From Branchiostoma floridae (taxonomy: Eukaryota > Chordata > Leptocardii > Amphioxiformes > Branchiostomatidae): a stretch of 23,060 nucleotides of DNA. The position numbers and the translations under genes are program-made. Location of the stretch: NCBI RefSeq assembly GCF_000003815.2, contig NW_023365845.1, positions 1 to 23,060 of the forward strand, in the 5' to 3' direction. Under the pieces are notes generated by a model that saw only the letters and a list, made by a program, of their open reading frames with translations, was not told the origin of the DNA and made no database searches. Positions 8,990-19,984 of the stretch are shown one piece after another (the first letter of the stretch is position 1; each line of letters begins with the position of its first letter).

Positions 8990-11504
8990 CAGAACTACAA
9001 ACTTATCATAAGAAACTGCCTTTTCTACTCCACACAATATGTGACCTGCCAACCTATTATATCATTTATCACTTTTATTGTGATTTTTTAATAGTAAATG
9101 TGTAACGAAAAGAATATGTTCATTTCTGTTGTATTTACAATCAGCTACAACTCACATAGTTTGGAAGACTCATACCGTATGAAAGAAAGTCACCAAACGT
9201 AATGAAATATATGAATCTTAAAACAGAACATATCTCAAGGCTATTTACAAATCAGAGGTCGTTCTGGTAGAAGGTTTGCTTGCGAAGCGCCCCCCTCCCA
9301 CATCCCACAGCTGAACCGTCCACTTAACCCCAGCAAGCCGCCCGGATGATGTCATTGTTTGCCATCAGGCAGTTGTTAGTCTAGAGTCAACATACTACAA
9401 CACACCGGAACAGAGTGTGACTGCTGATAGGTCCAAAAGCCGCATGTTTGTACATATTGCTACATGGGTATGATTTAAACAACGCCCCGGGTTTGATAAG
9501 CATTGTTTGCTCTTGCCAGGCGCTAGCAGGTTCTGTTAAGTGTAACTTTGCTTGCGTTGGCTCTCTCACCACACACACAACTCCCATTCACAAAACCAGG
9601 GTCCACTCGCATACTTTTGTCGGCTCTAGATCTCCAACGAACTTTAACACAAAAGACTAGGGTAAAGTACGGTAAAATTGAACCACATTTTACCTTTATT
9701 TGATACATTTTTGGCGTTATCTCTGAAGTGTTGATGATAAGAATCCAATCATAGTGGATTACAAGTCTCTGCCAGAGAAGACAGGTCAGCAAACAACTCA
9801 GCAAAACTGATACAAAAAATTCACACTCTTGTTTGTCTCCAGACGATTTACAATAACGCTTTGACATGGCAACAGTGTCAAAACAGATCAATGAAAATAG
9901 ACCCAAATGTGTCTATGAGTGGATATGGATTAAAAAGCCTGGAAAATATTTATCATTGGTGTTTCAAAAAGGTGAGCCATTGTTTCTAAGGCAGTTAGGC
10001 ACAAACATCCCCACTGTGTTGATATACTCATTAATCACAATACGGCGTTTGTGCTTAAATAGGGCGAGCCCGGCGGCTGCATAAATAACATGACATCTGT
10101 CACCCTAGGTGTTCACTCAGTGTGTTTGTATCAATACAAATATACATCCCGCACATCAAGTAGAATAAAGGGAAATAGTGCCTAATTGCACCAAAGACAT
10201 ACAACTAAATTTAACTGGACCTCAGTACATTTGAGCCTTATGTTATGACGCTTCTAGTTCTTGTTTTCAATGCACAATTTACTCACGACGGGGTCACAAT
10301 CGTCGTAGTCCGTCGTACCATTTTTCGTCGTAATCAAGCAGGCTGTGATGCATAGGACCAACAAATTGAAGACGAAGATCTTAGAAAAGTTTCCGTAACA
10401 AGACAACTAAATTTGGCAAGACGTACGCACGGATATCAGAAAGTGTCATTATATTTTTTGGATCGTACGATGGTCGTACAACGTATATGCGTGACCGGGT
10501 CACCAAATACATGTAGTCGTGAGACCAACAGCAAAACATCAAAACATTTGATCTGAATACTCTGGTTAAAAGGCATAGTCAAAAGACAGCCAAAGTCAGA
10601 AGAACAATGCCCTTTTATTCATCTTTTTTTCATTCTATCGATCTGTTTGTATGTTCTGCAAATGTATATTTCAAGTGCATGTAAAAGTCCACTGGATATA
10701 AAAGTGAGTATTAACTCGACTCAGAACTTTAACAAACCATTTGCACTGTCTTCTTAAATTTACAGTCAAATTGCTCCTACGTTTCAAGAAGGCAATGGCG
10801 CTCTAAAACGCATGATATAGAAAATAACGACCACCAAAACATAGAAATAAAAAAAGACACATAAAATCATGCATTTATAACAATCAAACGAATACCAGCA
10901 CGTTGATAGAAATTTATCTTTCGTGACATAATATAATTAAGTTTTGCGTATGTAAAGTCACATTCTTTCCATACACCTCAATTTAGATACAGCTAATAGA
11001 TATAATAATAAAAATATAACGATATCAGAAAGCAGCATTGGAAGCTCACAGAGGCTTTGTTATACAAAAGTTTATCCAATAAAAAGTACAAACCAGAAGA
11101 ATCACTGTAATAACAAATATCATAATGTAATCATTGTATACATGGGTGTGGTTGGAATAATGTAATTACGAACATCAAACAGGAGAAGCTTTGATACGCC
11201 CTTAGATAAGTCCAGGTGTTCCAATAGTCGTTACAAATGTCCGACTCACATAGGTGTAGTCATTGGTTCCGTTTGCTTAGCTCCAACTGTGACATATGGT
11301 CGAATGTAGTACTCTACAATGTCGTCAGTGTTGTTGTCTACTGGTGACCTATATAGGCAGACTTGGTACATTGTTGGTTGTGATCATAACAATGGACCTT
11401 TTGAAGAGCGGTGCCTGCAAGAAAGTTTTCAAAAATGACAATGATGAAATGATAAGTTTTGAAAATGAAACTATGGCTTTTGCTTTGGGTGCGTTTGTTA
11501 CAGA

Positions 11505-12425
11505 ATGAAACCTGGACGCCAAAGTCTTCCTAATATAACTATACAAGTCACATGGACACAAAAGGTTTCCTTGTATAGCTAAACACATGAAAACTCAAGT
11601 CTTCCTTATTGCTAAAAACCGGGACACCAAAGATTTCCCTATGTATCTAAAAAAAATGGACACAAAAGGCTTTCTTAATAGATAAAATCCTGGACACCAA
11701 AGGATTTTATAGCTAATAAAACTGGACACCAAAGGCTTCCTTGTATAGCTAAAAACATGGACACCAATGAAAGGCTTTCTTATATAGGTGAGAGAAAAAA
11801 AATTTAGCTTTATTTGTTTTAGCTTGAAACACCTATGCAACTTCCTCTTTCATATCTATTATTTTTGACACCCAAATATTACTTTCATAGCTTGGCACCA
11901 ATGATCTCTTTTAGTGCTACAAATCTTGCTCAAAGATTTCCTTTGATAGCTAGAAATCTTGACACTTGAGGCTTCCTATCATAGCTAAAAACCTTGACAC
12001 CTATGACTTTCTTTTATGGCTGAACTTTTGATCATCAGGGCCTAGTTTGATATGTGGAATTCTGCAAAGCAAATTCTAGAAACTTGGGTAGCATAGGCTT
12101 TTTATAGTCATTTTATAGCATAAAACCTGGACACCAAAGATCTTATTTCATAGACAGAAAAGTTTCGACACCCTTTTATGGCTTGAAACCTTCTCACAAA
12201 TGAACAAACATTATTCTAGCAGATAGTCTTTCAAATTGATACTTTGAAAAGCATATTTGACAGACAACACTTGGACAGCATAGGTCTTGTTTCATCATTC
12301 TATAACTAAAACCTCGACCCCGTATATCTGGAAACCTGGACACTACTTGACACCAAAGGTCTTCTTTCACAGCTGAAACCTTCTCACAAAGAAAGAATTC
12401 TATCCTTGACACTTTGAAAAACATA
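11505..12425 (+). repeat. Degenerate minisatellite, about 35-40 bp unit
   Basis: At least 15 imperfect units carry the words TGGACACCAAAGG, CTTCCTTGTATAGCTAAAA and variants, for example near 11553, 11658, 11692, 11725, 11758, 11994, 12128, 12270 and 12337. The 5' part (11640-11780) is the most regular and has a period near 33. The 3' part is more diverged and contains a longer repeat, with 12181-12283 resembling 12371-12450. Minus-strand frames over it give RKPLVS-type repeats and are artefacts of the array. Confidence 0.85.
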
Positions 12426-12456
12426 TTTGACAGGCGATACTTGTGTTGCTCCACAG

Positions 12457-12564
12457 GGTGGGTTCACCAGGAAATATTCCCTCAGCTCCAAGACGGGGAC
12501 ACTGCTACCTGAGTTCTGCAAGGCTGAAAGCCTCATTCTGGACTCAGACATCGGAAAAGACAAG
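12457..12564 (+). CDS. RFX6-like: RFX6-like transcription factor, exon C: start of the dimerisation region
   Basis: The acceptor is TTGTGTTGCTCCACAG ending 12456 and the donor is GACAAG then gtaagg at 12565. The exon is 108 nt, exactly 36 codons, phase 0 at both ends. It encodes [20 protein letters not shown] followed by [16 protein letters not shown]. From memory, vertebrate RFX6 has the same [20 protein letters not shown] block and also ends this section with KDK before a VDTLIMMY-type continuation. TLLPEF opens the conserved region between the DNA-binding and dimerisation domains in RFX proteins. The exon is more GC-rich than the intron on both sides. The second half ([12 protein letters not shown]) is diverged from vertebrates, as expected for the linker. 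The next exon was not found in the window. Confidence 0.94.
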
Positions 12565-13797
12565 GTAAGGTCAAACAAAGATGTTTTTGAATACTATGAA
12601 AATACATATAATCTACAACGCAAAACACTGTATAGCGCTGGGACATCTTTATACGCTGGGTATAACCTACGTCTTTTTTTTTTAATTAAAAAACAGGATA
12701 ACTAAGGATAACAAGTCGATGGAGGGAGGTTTCAAACTACAACGATTCAAATATCAACCTGCAATATTTTCAATATTTGCAGCTTGAAAGCAACGTCAAG
12801 TTGATATCCCTATAAAAATGCCCTGTTTTTAAAAGCAAGGGGCATAGGTTAACAACGAATAAAGGATACCATGTGGATAGAGGTGTACTAGCGTAGGTAT
12901 TCTGTTTCAATAAGATGATAATTTATCACCCATTCTCTCGATTTTTACCAGAGCTTTTCTTAAAAATTACTAAAAATTTTCCGATAACTTCAATCTTCTA
13001 CTTGGAAAAAGGTTCATCTTTATTTCCATGACATTAATGTTATATTCACGAACACTATTATATATTTACATTCTATTATACTCACTTGGTAACTAAACTC
13101 TGCAAGATAAATCATAGTCATAGTTTCTCCAAATTGTATACATGTATCATGTGGTCTTATGAAGGAAAATTGTATTCACACTAGAAAAGCCTCCGTTCAT
13201 TGATTTTCAGAGGTATCAAAAAGAACATATCCGCTGATCTTGTATAAGGTTATCTAAAACTCAACACAAAGACACCCACAGAGCAATACGTTGATTTTAC
13301 ATAAATTCTCTCCCCATTTCTTTCCTTCTCACACTGATCAATAGCCATCCATTGACTGAAATCAAGACATCTTAAGATCTTGATATGTTTGAGTCTTAAG
13401 ATCAAAGAGCCTTGAGTCTTGAAAGACAAAATGCTGAGTGTAAGGACACCAACGAAGGCTGCAGCTTATCGTAGCAGTAAGGGTCAAGAGGCGATTCGTT
13501 TTGCAACTTTGCCTTTGGATATCATTAACCCTACGGCAAATACTGGCTTTGTTTGCTGTCTATTTCTGATGTTCATAATCCGCCTTTACGCGCCCATGTA
13601 CAGTATAACAGATGGAGAGGGCTGCTACCAGTAGATTTAGCCATTACTCGGCAAACATGTTCGCCCGGGCCATATGAAATAAATGATGACATTTTGATTT
13701 GTTTGGTAAGATTAATGTAATACACAAACATTAGGAGCGGATTGCAGCATTTTCCTGTCTTTTAATCGAACAACATCTTTTCGCAAGTAGGCGATGA

Positions 13798-14053
13798 TAA
13801 AGGTGGCATCGCACTGCACTTGGAGCATTGGTGCGGCACTGCGGGGTTCGAAAGATTGCTCAACGAATCTCAAAGATATTGAACAAATTTTCTTACGTTT
13901 TGTGAATTTTGTTGTCTTTTAAGTCATACTTTTACATAATACGCAATTTCTAAATTGTAAAATGAAAATAGCGAAAATAACACAGCAGTGCCGCAGTGAA
14001 CGAACGCCGCAGTGCCGCACCGGTGCCCCAAGCACAGTGAGATACCACCTTTA
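13798..14053 (+). mobile_element. MITE copy 5, best-preserved termini
   Basis: The ends TAAAGGTGGCATCGCACTGC and GTGAGATACCACCTTTA are near-perfect inverted complements out to TAAAGGTGG / CCACCTTTA, consistent with a TA target duplication flanking AAGGTGG ends. The right arm holds GCAGTGCCGCA twice (near 13986 and 14010) and the left arm has GCGGCACTGCGG once. These could be transposase binding sites. About 256 bp, no coding capacity. Confidence 0.9.
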
Positions 14054-14164
14054 ATGAAAGTTTTGTGAAAAACAATTCTCAGGACTTTGGAATAGATGAA
14101 ACGCAAAGGAAAATGCCACGTTGATGCGACTATTTTTGTAAAGTCTGATATTGATAAGAGTTTG

Positions 14165-14519
14165 CTTATGGGCAAATGGCACCGTGCAGCTTAATTGTAA
14201 AGAGTTCGGCCCCAAAAACCAACGGTCCAGGGTTCGATCCCTGATATGTGCCATTGTGCCGATGTTCTGCTTCTAGGAAATATTTCACTCGGGTAAAAAT
14301 GAATACTTAGCATCAGTTTGGACCGTCCCTCGAAAAGGACGTTAACAATAGATCCCGTGTTGGAGAAGAGCCATGTTAACTCAAATACGTAAAAGAACCC
14401 ACCACACTAGTAAAAAAGAGCAGAGGCCTCCTGCTATGAGTGGATCAAACCTTAGAGTCTGGTCTCCAGGGTGACATATTGAAAAAGTGATTGTCGCCTG
14501 TTATTATTATTTTATTCCT
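14165..14519 (+). mobile_element. tRNA-derived SINE with full body and ATT-rich tail
   Basis: The head has GGTTCGATCC at 14231-14240 as a B box, preceded by a degraded A-box region (TTAATTGTAAAGAGTTCGG). The body contains GACGTTAA, GATCCCGTGTT, GAGAAGAGCCATG, ACGTAAAAGAACCCACCACA and GAGTGGATCAAACC, and ends in TTATTATTATTTTATT at about 14500-14516, a typical simple-repeat SINE tail. It is the most complete SINE in the window and shares its 3' domain with the split element at 5340-5905. Confidence 0.8.
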
Positions 14520-15344
14520 TCCACAAATTGTGATATTACCATACATAGCTAGATGATACATATCAAACATATACCGATTTTCGTTGAAATGAACGAAAAG
14601 TTACCATTTGCATAGTATACTAGCAAGACAATATTCAGAGAGTAATAGACATGAGAGACAATCTCGTATATGGAATACCTGCATGTCAGCATTTTTGTTT
14701 GAAACAAAAATAAGATTCTGAATGCTATCAATGTCCACGAACAAATTATCAAGCTTGTTAAACTGAAAATCTGTACATGCTTGTTAAAGGCAATGCAAAT
14801 ATTGTTATCAAATCGCCTAATTTAAGACATTATTTGCACAAACACAGGTGACATCAATTTATCTTAAAACTAGTTAGATCACCTTATCATGTAAGCAGAG
14901 AGCAGGCGGTATTCAGATGTTCATGATAAATATAATTAATATATCTAAAATAATTCCAATATGAATGAAATCGATGACAGAGTCCTTACTTAGTTATAAC
15001 CAGCATTTTGTAGTGCTAGAATCAATTTTATATATACACTTGCTTACAAAGCTTCAAATGATTTCCTATACCTAATACCAGTCGGTTTGTAGTGAAATAT
15101 ATCAAGTTTGTAATGAAAGATGTCACGTTTTAAAAACAGCAAGCTTATATTTAGCATTGACCACTGATTATTGCTTACATTAGATTTGATAAAATAAAGA
15201 TAACTGAGTGAACCTTGAGTGACCAAACAGGATTTGTATGACATATGGCTTTTTCTTAAATTGAATATGATCTATGCTGTAAAAGTATGGATGAAAAAAG
15301 TATAATCTTTTAATCTTACGAAATACACATATGTCCTTGTGATT

Positions 15345-15366
15345 ACTAGTAGCTTAAACTACTAGT
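15345..15366. repeat. Inverted repeat, 8-bp arms, 6-nt loop
   Basis: ACTAGTAG (15345-15352) and CTACTAGT (15359-15366) are perfect complements around CTTAAA. It is short, and an isolated match like this can arise by chance in AT-rich DNA. Confidence 0.6.
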
Positions 15367-15874
15367 GAGATTTTCGGTCCGTCGATGTTAGACCTCTCAG
15401 TGAAAACTGTTGTATTGCCAACTATATTTACGATATGGCAAAGTTGTATGGCAAATGATATGACATGTAGTCACCAAGACAACCAAAAATTAGAGAACTG
15501 TACCGAGATTCAACATGCAAAATTTACGAAAACTGCAAAGACAAAGCATCATTTTCGTTGTCTTTTACAAAAATCCTTGACCTTTCTTTTGCAGTAACTA
15601 TCCTTCTTTGACCCAAGGGAAGACGGCGTCCAATGGCCGCAGCCTGTTTTCATGTCTTTGATAGCTCTGTTGACCCTTGTCCGTTATAAACGATTTTATA
15701 AAGACGGGTCCATTTCAATCATTTGAATAAATCATGGCGGCACCTCATTTTAGGAGACCTGACGAATGCACGGGCAAACACGTCTCACATTGTCCCCTCA
15801 GTAAACCAGTAACCCGTCACATGTCGAGGTGATTTTGACAAATTCACTTTTTCCTGGGGCTTATCTCTGGGTCG

Positions 15875-15893
15875 ATGTTGGTTTAACCAACAT
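15875..15893. promoter_or_regulatory. Perfect 19-bp palindrome, possible dimeric site
   Basis: ATGTTGGTT, one T, then AACCAACAT: 9-bp arms with a single central base. Such symmetry is typical of a site for a dimeric DNA-binding protein. I cannot name the factor. It lies in a GC-balanced section (15600-16030) with no visible repeat. Confidence 0.3.
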
Positions 15894-16149
15894 TTATTAA
15901 ATTCCGTCACAAAAGTGCGTTATTGTGTCGGCTGTGATTATTGGGGGAGGGGGGAGGTTTTGGCGATGTGCCAGTTCAGAGGTGTGGTGCGAGTTTGGGG
16001 GGTCAAAGTTCTAGTTCTGAGCTCCTAGTGTTTCTTATTCTCTTACGCTTGGACACGACTACAACTGTTCAGTTCCTCTAGAATTGGCCTATTGGGTCAG
16101 TTGGCTTAGTGAGCAATTGAGCTGGTCTCAATCATGATGTTTCTGACTT

Positions 16150-16245
16150 AGGAAGACGAGATGCTGTTACAGTTACAAAAATAATGTAACACGTAACCTT
16201 GAAGTGGCCTTCGGGTTACACCTTGAAATGACCTTCAGGTCTTGT
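16150..16245 (+). repeat. Short tandem duplication with TGACCT / AGGTC words
   Basis: ACCTTGAAGTGGCCTTCGGG and ACCTTGAAATGACCTTCAGG are consecutive related copies about 24 bp apart, both followed by a TTAC-type word. The second contains TGACCT, TC, AGGTC, an everted pair of nuclear-receptor-like half sites. The repeat is clear; any receptor binding is speculative. Confidence 0.5.
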
Positions 16246-16709
16246 TACATGGTGACCATTAGGTAAAAAATAGTACAGAATATAGCGACGTTGATGGTTG
16301 CAAACCGTTTCATCAAAAGAGCATTGAAGCTTTGATTGGCAAACTTTGAAAATTGCACATTCACTTTGGTACGGAAGAAAAGTTAAGATGAACAGATTTA
16401 AAGTAACCTTCATACAAAGATTCATTATTAGAAAAATATATGGTTGTACAATTACAGTTCTGCACTTGATACTTCAGTGCAATGAGTAGCTGATAATTTG
16501 AAATGAATATAATGCTGAATCGTCAATCCTGACTTTGTTGCGATTCATTGCAAATCCGATAGGAGTCGCTTAACTGTAAGAGACTAGCGAGAAAGCCAAC
16601 CGTCGCAACTAAATGTTTTTGGCGACGCCTCAGGGGCGAGCCTAATGTTTATAGTGTGCGACCGTTTGACAGGAATTCTAGGAATTCCGCAGGCATGCGA
16701 GGAATTTTT

Positions 16710-16750
16710 CTACGGGTATTTTTTTTCTACGGGTATTTTCTACGGGTATT
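16710..16750 (+). repeat. Three copies of CTACGGGTATT
   Basis: The word occurs at 16710-16720, 16727-16737 and 16740-16750, separated by T-rich spacers. AGGAATTC-type words precede it and CCCTAGGG follows. This looks like replication slippage. Confidence 0.85.
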
Positions 16751-17389
16751 CCCTAGGGAATTTGTTTTCGTGTGTGACTTTAGTCTGCTTTGGGTATGGC
16801 GTATAATAAGATGACGTGACCGATGTTATAAACCAGGATTTTATGTTTTAATACTCGTTTCACCATCAAGTATACAGCACATTACATTTTTTAACAAAAT
16901 ACCCGATATTATGTATCGTTAGGGTAGAATTGTGGGTCAGTTATATTTTTTGCTTGACCATTCGGCGTAATGATGTCGTGTATGTATGAGGATTGTTTTG
17001 TTTCCTTTGAAGGTTTTTATTTCATATCTTTCTGTTATTTCATTTTGTATGGTTGTGTGACGCTTGAATCCCTTTTTTTCTTATTGCTGTGATGTTCATT
17101 TGGTTACCAAACCATCGTGACAAAGGGGTGTACTTGTGAGTCGATTCTTCCTGTAACCTGGGGGTTGTCATGCCGGCGTTCACCTGTGGGGACAGATTGT
17201 GAGAAAGGATTGATATGAAGTATTTTTGCAATAGTGATACTAACTTAGCAACTTTTGTATGTCTGGATCGGTAAAGTGTTGTTTTCTGTTAGTTACAGGC
17301 CGTCGGTAGTGATGTAAGGCATCAAAGTAATTCAGATATAATTTATAGCAAAAGTCATACATATTGAATTACAGCGCTTATATTGTCAT

Positions 17390-17655
17390 GTCAAGTCAAA
17401 GTCCTTCCCGCTCCATGGTGCATAGGGCGGCGCCCATGTTCTTGGAGTAACCCTGGGCCAAACAAATGCAATTACTACAGTAGGGGGCCAGGACACTGGC
17501 TGTGGTGTGTGTTCAAATTACATACTCTTTCCCGAATGCTGAGTGCTAAGCTGAGAAATTAGCACGACCATTTAACCCGTCATATTATATTGGCCGGGGA
17601 TCGAACTTACGACGTACCGAATGCATGGCGAAGACTTTTCCCACTCGTCTCATTG
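17390..17655 (-). mobile_element. tRNA-derived SINE, second family, minus strand
   Basis: On the minus strand a head with AGTTCGATCC (plus 17598-17607) as a B box is followed by a body with GTGCTAATTTCTCAGCTTAG and, near the far end, GGCGCCGCCCTATGCACCAT. The plus strand shows GCTCCATGGTGCATAGGGCG and GAGAAATTAGCACGACCATT, words I associate with a common lancelet-type SINE. The A-box part is degraded. It is unrelated in body to the SINEs at 5340 and 14165. Confidence 0.7.
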
Positions 17656-19019
17656 CACCGGCGATAACGCTTGTGCAGCCAGACAACAATACTCGTGATG
17701 CTAACGTGCTGTTACTTTGACCGATGAGGTCTATTTCTCTTATAACCAAAGGGCACAAAAGTGCATTATCATTTACCTTTTGGTGTAGCCCGAGTTTTGA
17801 ATCATTAAAGAAGTTTCAGAAATAAAATGTACCACCGTGAATAAGAAATAATGACACAAAATATTCTTTCTCGGCTTGGCTTCGCATGATCGAAGGCACA
17901 TCACAATATCAATATACATGTCGGCTTAAAAGCCACAAGCGACGGCTATCGGGTCTAAAATGCAGTACACTGTTACGTCGGGTTGCGTAAACCAGTATAC
18001 AGAATATTTCGTCCATCATACAAGTAAAACGGCTGCATTTGCAAGAGATATCCAACTTCTACGTGTGGAAGGGAGGTAAAGGTGATTGGAAAAGCATCCT
18101 GTATACAACGGCTATATCATCACCAGCCTGTAATAAGACAGAATGAAATAAGTCACATGTACGCTCACCGCTATTAAACTGCTTGGAGGACAATGGGTGA
18201 TCAGATTACCGGTACCGTTTTGGCTACAGTCAGAGTGATAAGACGGCGGGCGATCGGAGGACGGATGGGAGTATGGCAGTTCCGGCAATCGTCGGTTAAT
18301 TGACGACTCGTGCTCAGCAGTATTACTATAGAACTGTGGATACGTGCTTGACTGTACTAGTCCACAGACGATAAAGGGTGAGTGAAACGCAGAGAAAAAG
18401 ATGATTGAGAACGGGGACCCCGGTAACAAATCGTATCTTTTACTTTAAGACCACGGGAAACAGATGAATATGACCACGAGAAACAGAAGCGTTTGTTGTT
18501 CGGCGGCGGCAAGGTGGCGAATGGAATTCCACAGAAGGGCCTCATGGAGCGCTGATATCTTCGGCCGATCAAAAACAAAAGGGTTGTGCCTGGTTGTGCC
18601 GTAAACAACATGTGGTATGAGTAACAAACTGCCAAGAAGTTTCCACGTTGAAAGATATTCTCTAAACAAAATCAAAAAACTCTGGCGAAACACGGTCACA
18701 GATGAAGACTAATTCCTACACAACAATACGCTGTAAAAATGCCAAAACTATAATGCCGTTAATATGGGACTCATATTTTATCTTGCCGAAACGTGATGTT
18801 GGCGGACTTTTTGAAGACCAAGGTCTCGGGCGGTTTGGGGTAAGATTTGGGCTCACGAGATTAAGGTTGGCAGTGTTACTCAACCCAAGCACACAGTCCC
18901 AAAATCCACCTGGTACGATTCACATCGTAACGCTCTCGGTTTATTTAGCTCTAGTCACTCTTAACAACTTGTGACGTATCTATTATACACATAATACATG
19001 CTATCATTAGCAAGGTACT

Positions 19020-19290
19020 CTCACCGAAATTGAGTCGCTTGTGCATCTTCACTGTCCAGTTGAAGCGCCGCGTCTAACTCGGCCGACCTTGTCCGCCGAG
19101 CCATCTCCGCCTGACTAGATAGTCAGTGATCGATCTTTAGTGGGAAGCAAACTGACGCTATTCTGAGGGCTGCCATTGGTTGGAAAATGTACTTGTGCAG
19201 TTCCTATTTGTCAATGTTTACAGACTGACGTCAGCACGGTGACCAATCCCATGACGATGTCCAGACGACGGCCAGGGACCGCCCGTTTTG
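19020..19290. promoter_or_regulatory. Candidate regulatory segment: FOX, CRE and CCAAT motifs
   Basis: Within 75 bp lie an inverted CCAAT (ATTGG, 19175-19179), TGTTTAC (19215-19221, forkhead core), TGACGTCA (19226-19233, a perfect CRE) and CCAAT (19243-19247). The segment is GC-rich compared with the rest of the intron and ends where the duplicated block begins. An intronic enhancer or an alternative promoter is possible; no TATA box or exon follows in an obvious way. Confidence 0.35.
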
Positions 19291-19815
19291 TTTGTTTTAA
19301 CTATCCAAGCGGGGACGATATAGTCACAGCTTTCAAAACGGGGATTGAAATGTAACCAAATAGGATCTATTTTACGATGGGTATATTGCAACCTAACAAC
19401 GCTAAAAGCAATAGCAGCGAATCAGAACATTATAACCCGGAACTTTTTCATGCCTACCTTAAAAATTAGTACTAAGTTTTAACGGCTACAATGTTTCCTG
19501 TTTATTGGCGAAGCGTAAAACAATAGATATATCTTGTACCGTCTTCTCTGAGGTGCGCTTATCGGGTAGTTTAGTTGATATTTTTGATCATGCATCATAT
19601 ACTGGGCGATGTTAAATTCAGTATCTCCGGTAACAGTCCTGGTTATATTGACCTCTTATTTTCTTTTTCCAAAATGTGACTAGACATTGCATCTCCGAGG
19701 TTTATACTACTCTAATTAGATACAAAATAAAGGACTTTGCCCCATCATCTTGTATGCAGATACACACCAACATGTGTTGCATCAATCACACACGAATCGT
19801 AATCCACAATGTATG
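19290..19815 (+). repeat. Segmental duplication, copy A
   Basis: From TAACTATCCAAGCGGG (19298) to CACACACGAATC (about 19797) the sequence is collinear with copy B at 20853-22065. Shared words include ATTGCAACCTAA, TTTTAACGGCTACAATGTTT, AGTTTAGTTGAT, AACAGTCCTGGTT, TTAGATACAAAATAAA and CACACACGAAT. The copies have many substitutions and small indels, so the event is old. Confidence 0.85.
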
Positions 19816-19984
19816 GCGTACATGAGTTATTACCTCGTAAGCTACCATTTGTTAAGCTGGCTCTATCTCACTCTTTAAATACACAGACGTATGTCACTTG
19901 ATGACAATGTTAACCACTTTAGAAGAACAAACACTCAAAGCTATACCTGAGTCCGATTAAATTGTGTTAATAAGCAATTGTACA

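Larger units (their letters stand above)
7681..12456 (+). other. Intron between RFX exons B and C (4776 bp)
   Basis: It runs from gtaagg to TTGCTCCACAG and is a phase-0 intron. 7700-8500 is AT-rich with nothing recognised. 8500-9000 is more GC-balanced and holds two octamer motifs. 9240-9660 is also GC-balanced, without an exon I can support. 9660-10280 shows nothing. 10280-10490 has iterated CGTCGTA words. 10500-11500 is AT-rich with nothing recognised. 11505-12425 is a minisatellite. Confidence 0.9.

Noticed and set aside
9523-9906. 127-codon minus-strand frame, the longest in the window
   Set aside because: No recognisable domain, biased hydrophobic runs from AT-rich sequence, no splice-site pair that would make it an exon, and it lies within an RFX intron.
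11595-11840. Minus-strand frame with RKPLVS-type repeats
   Set aside because: It is an artefact of the minisatellite array at 11505-12425.
13419-13634. 71-codon plus-strand frame after exon C
   Set aside because: It was checked as the next RFX exon. It lacks the expected VDTLIMMY-type sequence and ends without a donor in frame.
14051-14254. Minus-strand frames of 67-83 codons
   Set aside because: They overlap the MITE end and the SINE head at 13798-14519.
18357-18699. Two overlapping minus-strand frames of 84-92 codons
   Set aside because: They overlap each other in different frames with no recognisable product or consistent splice sites. Only the neighbouring frame ending at 18169 had a donor.
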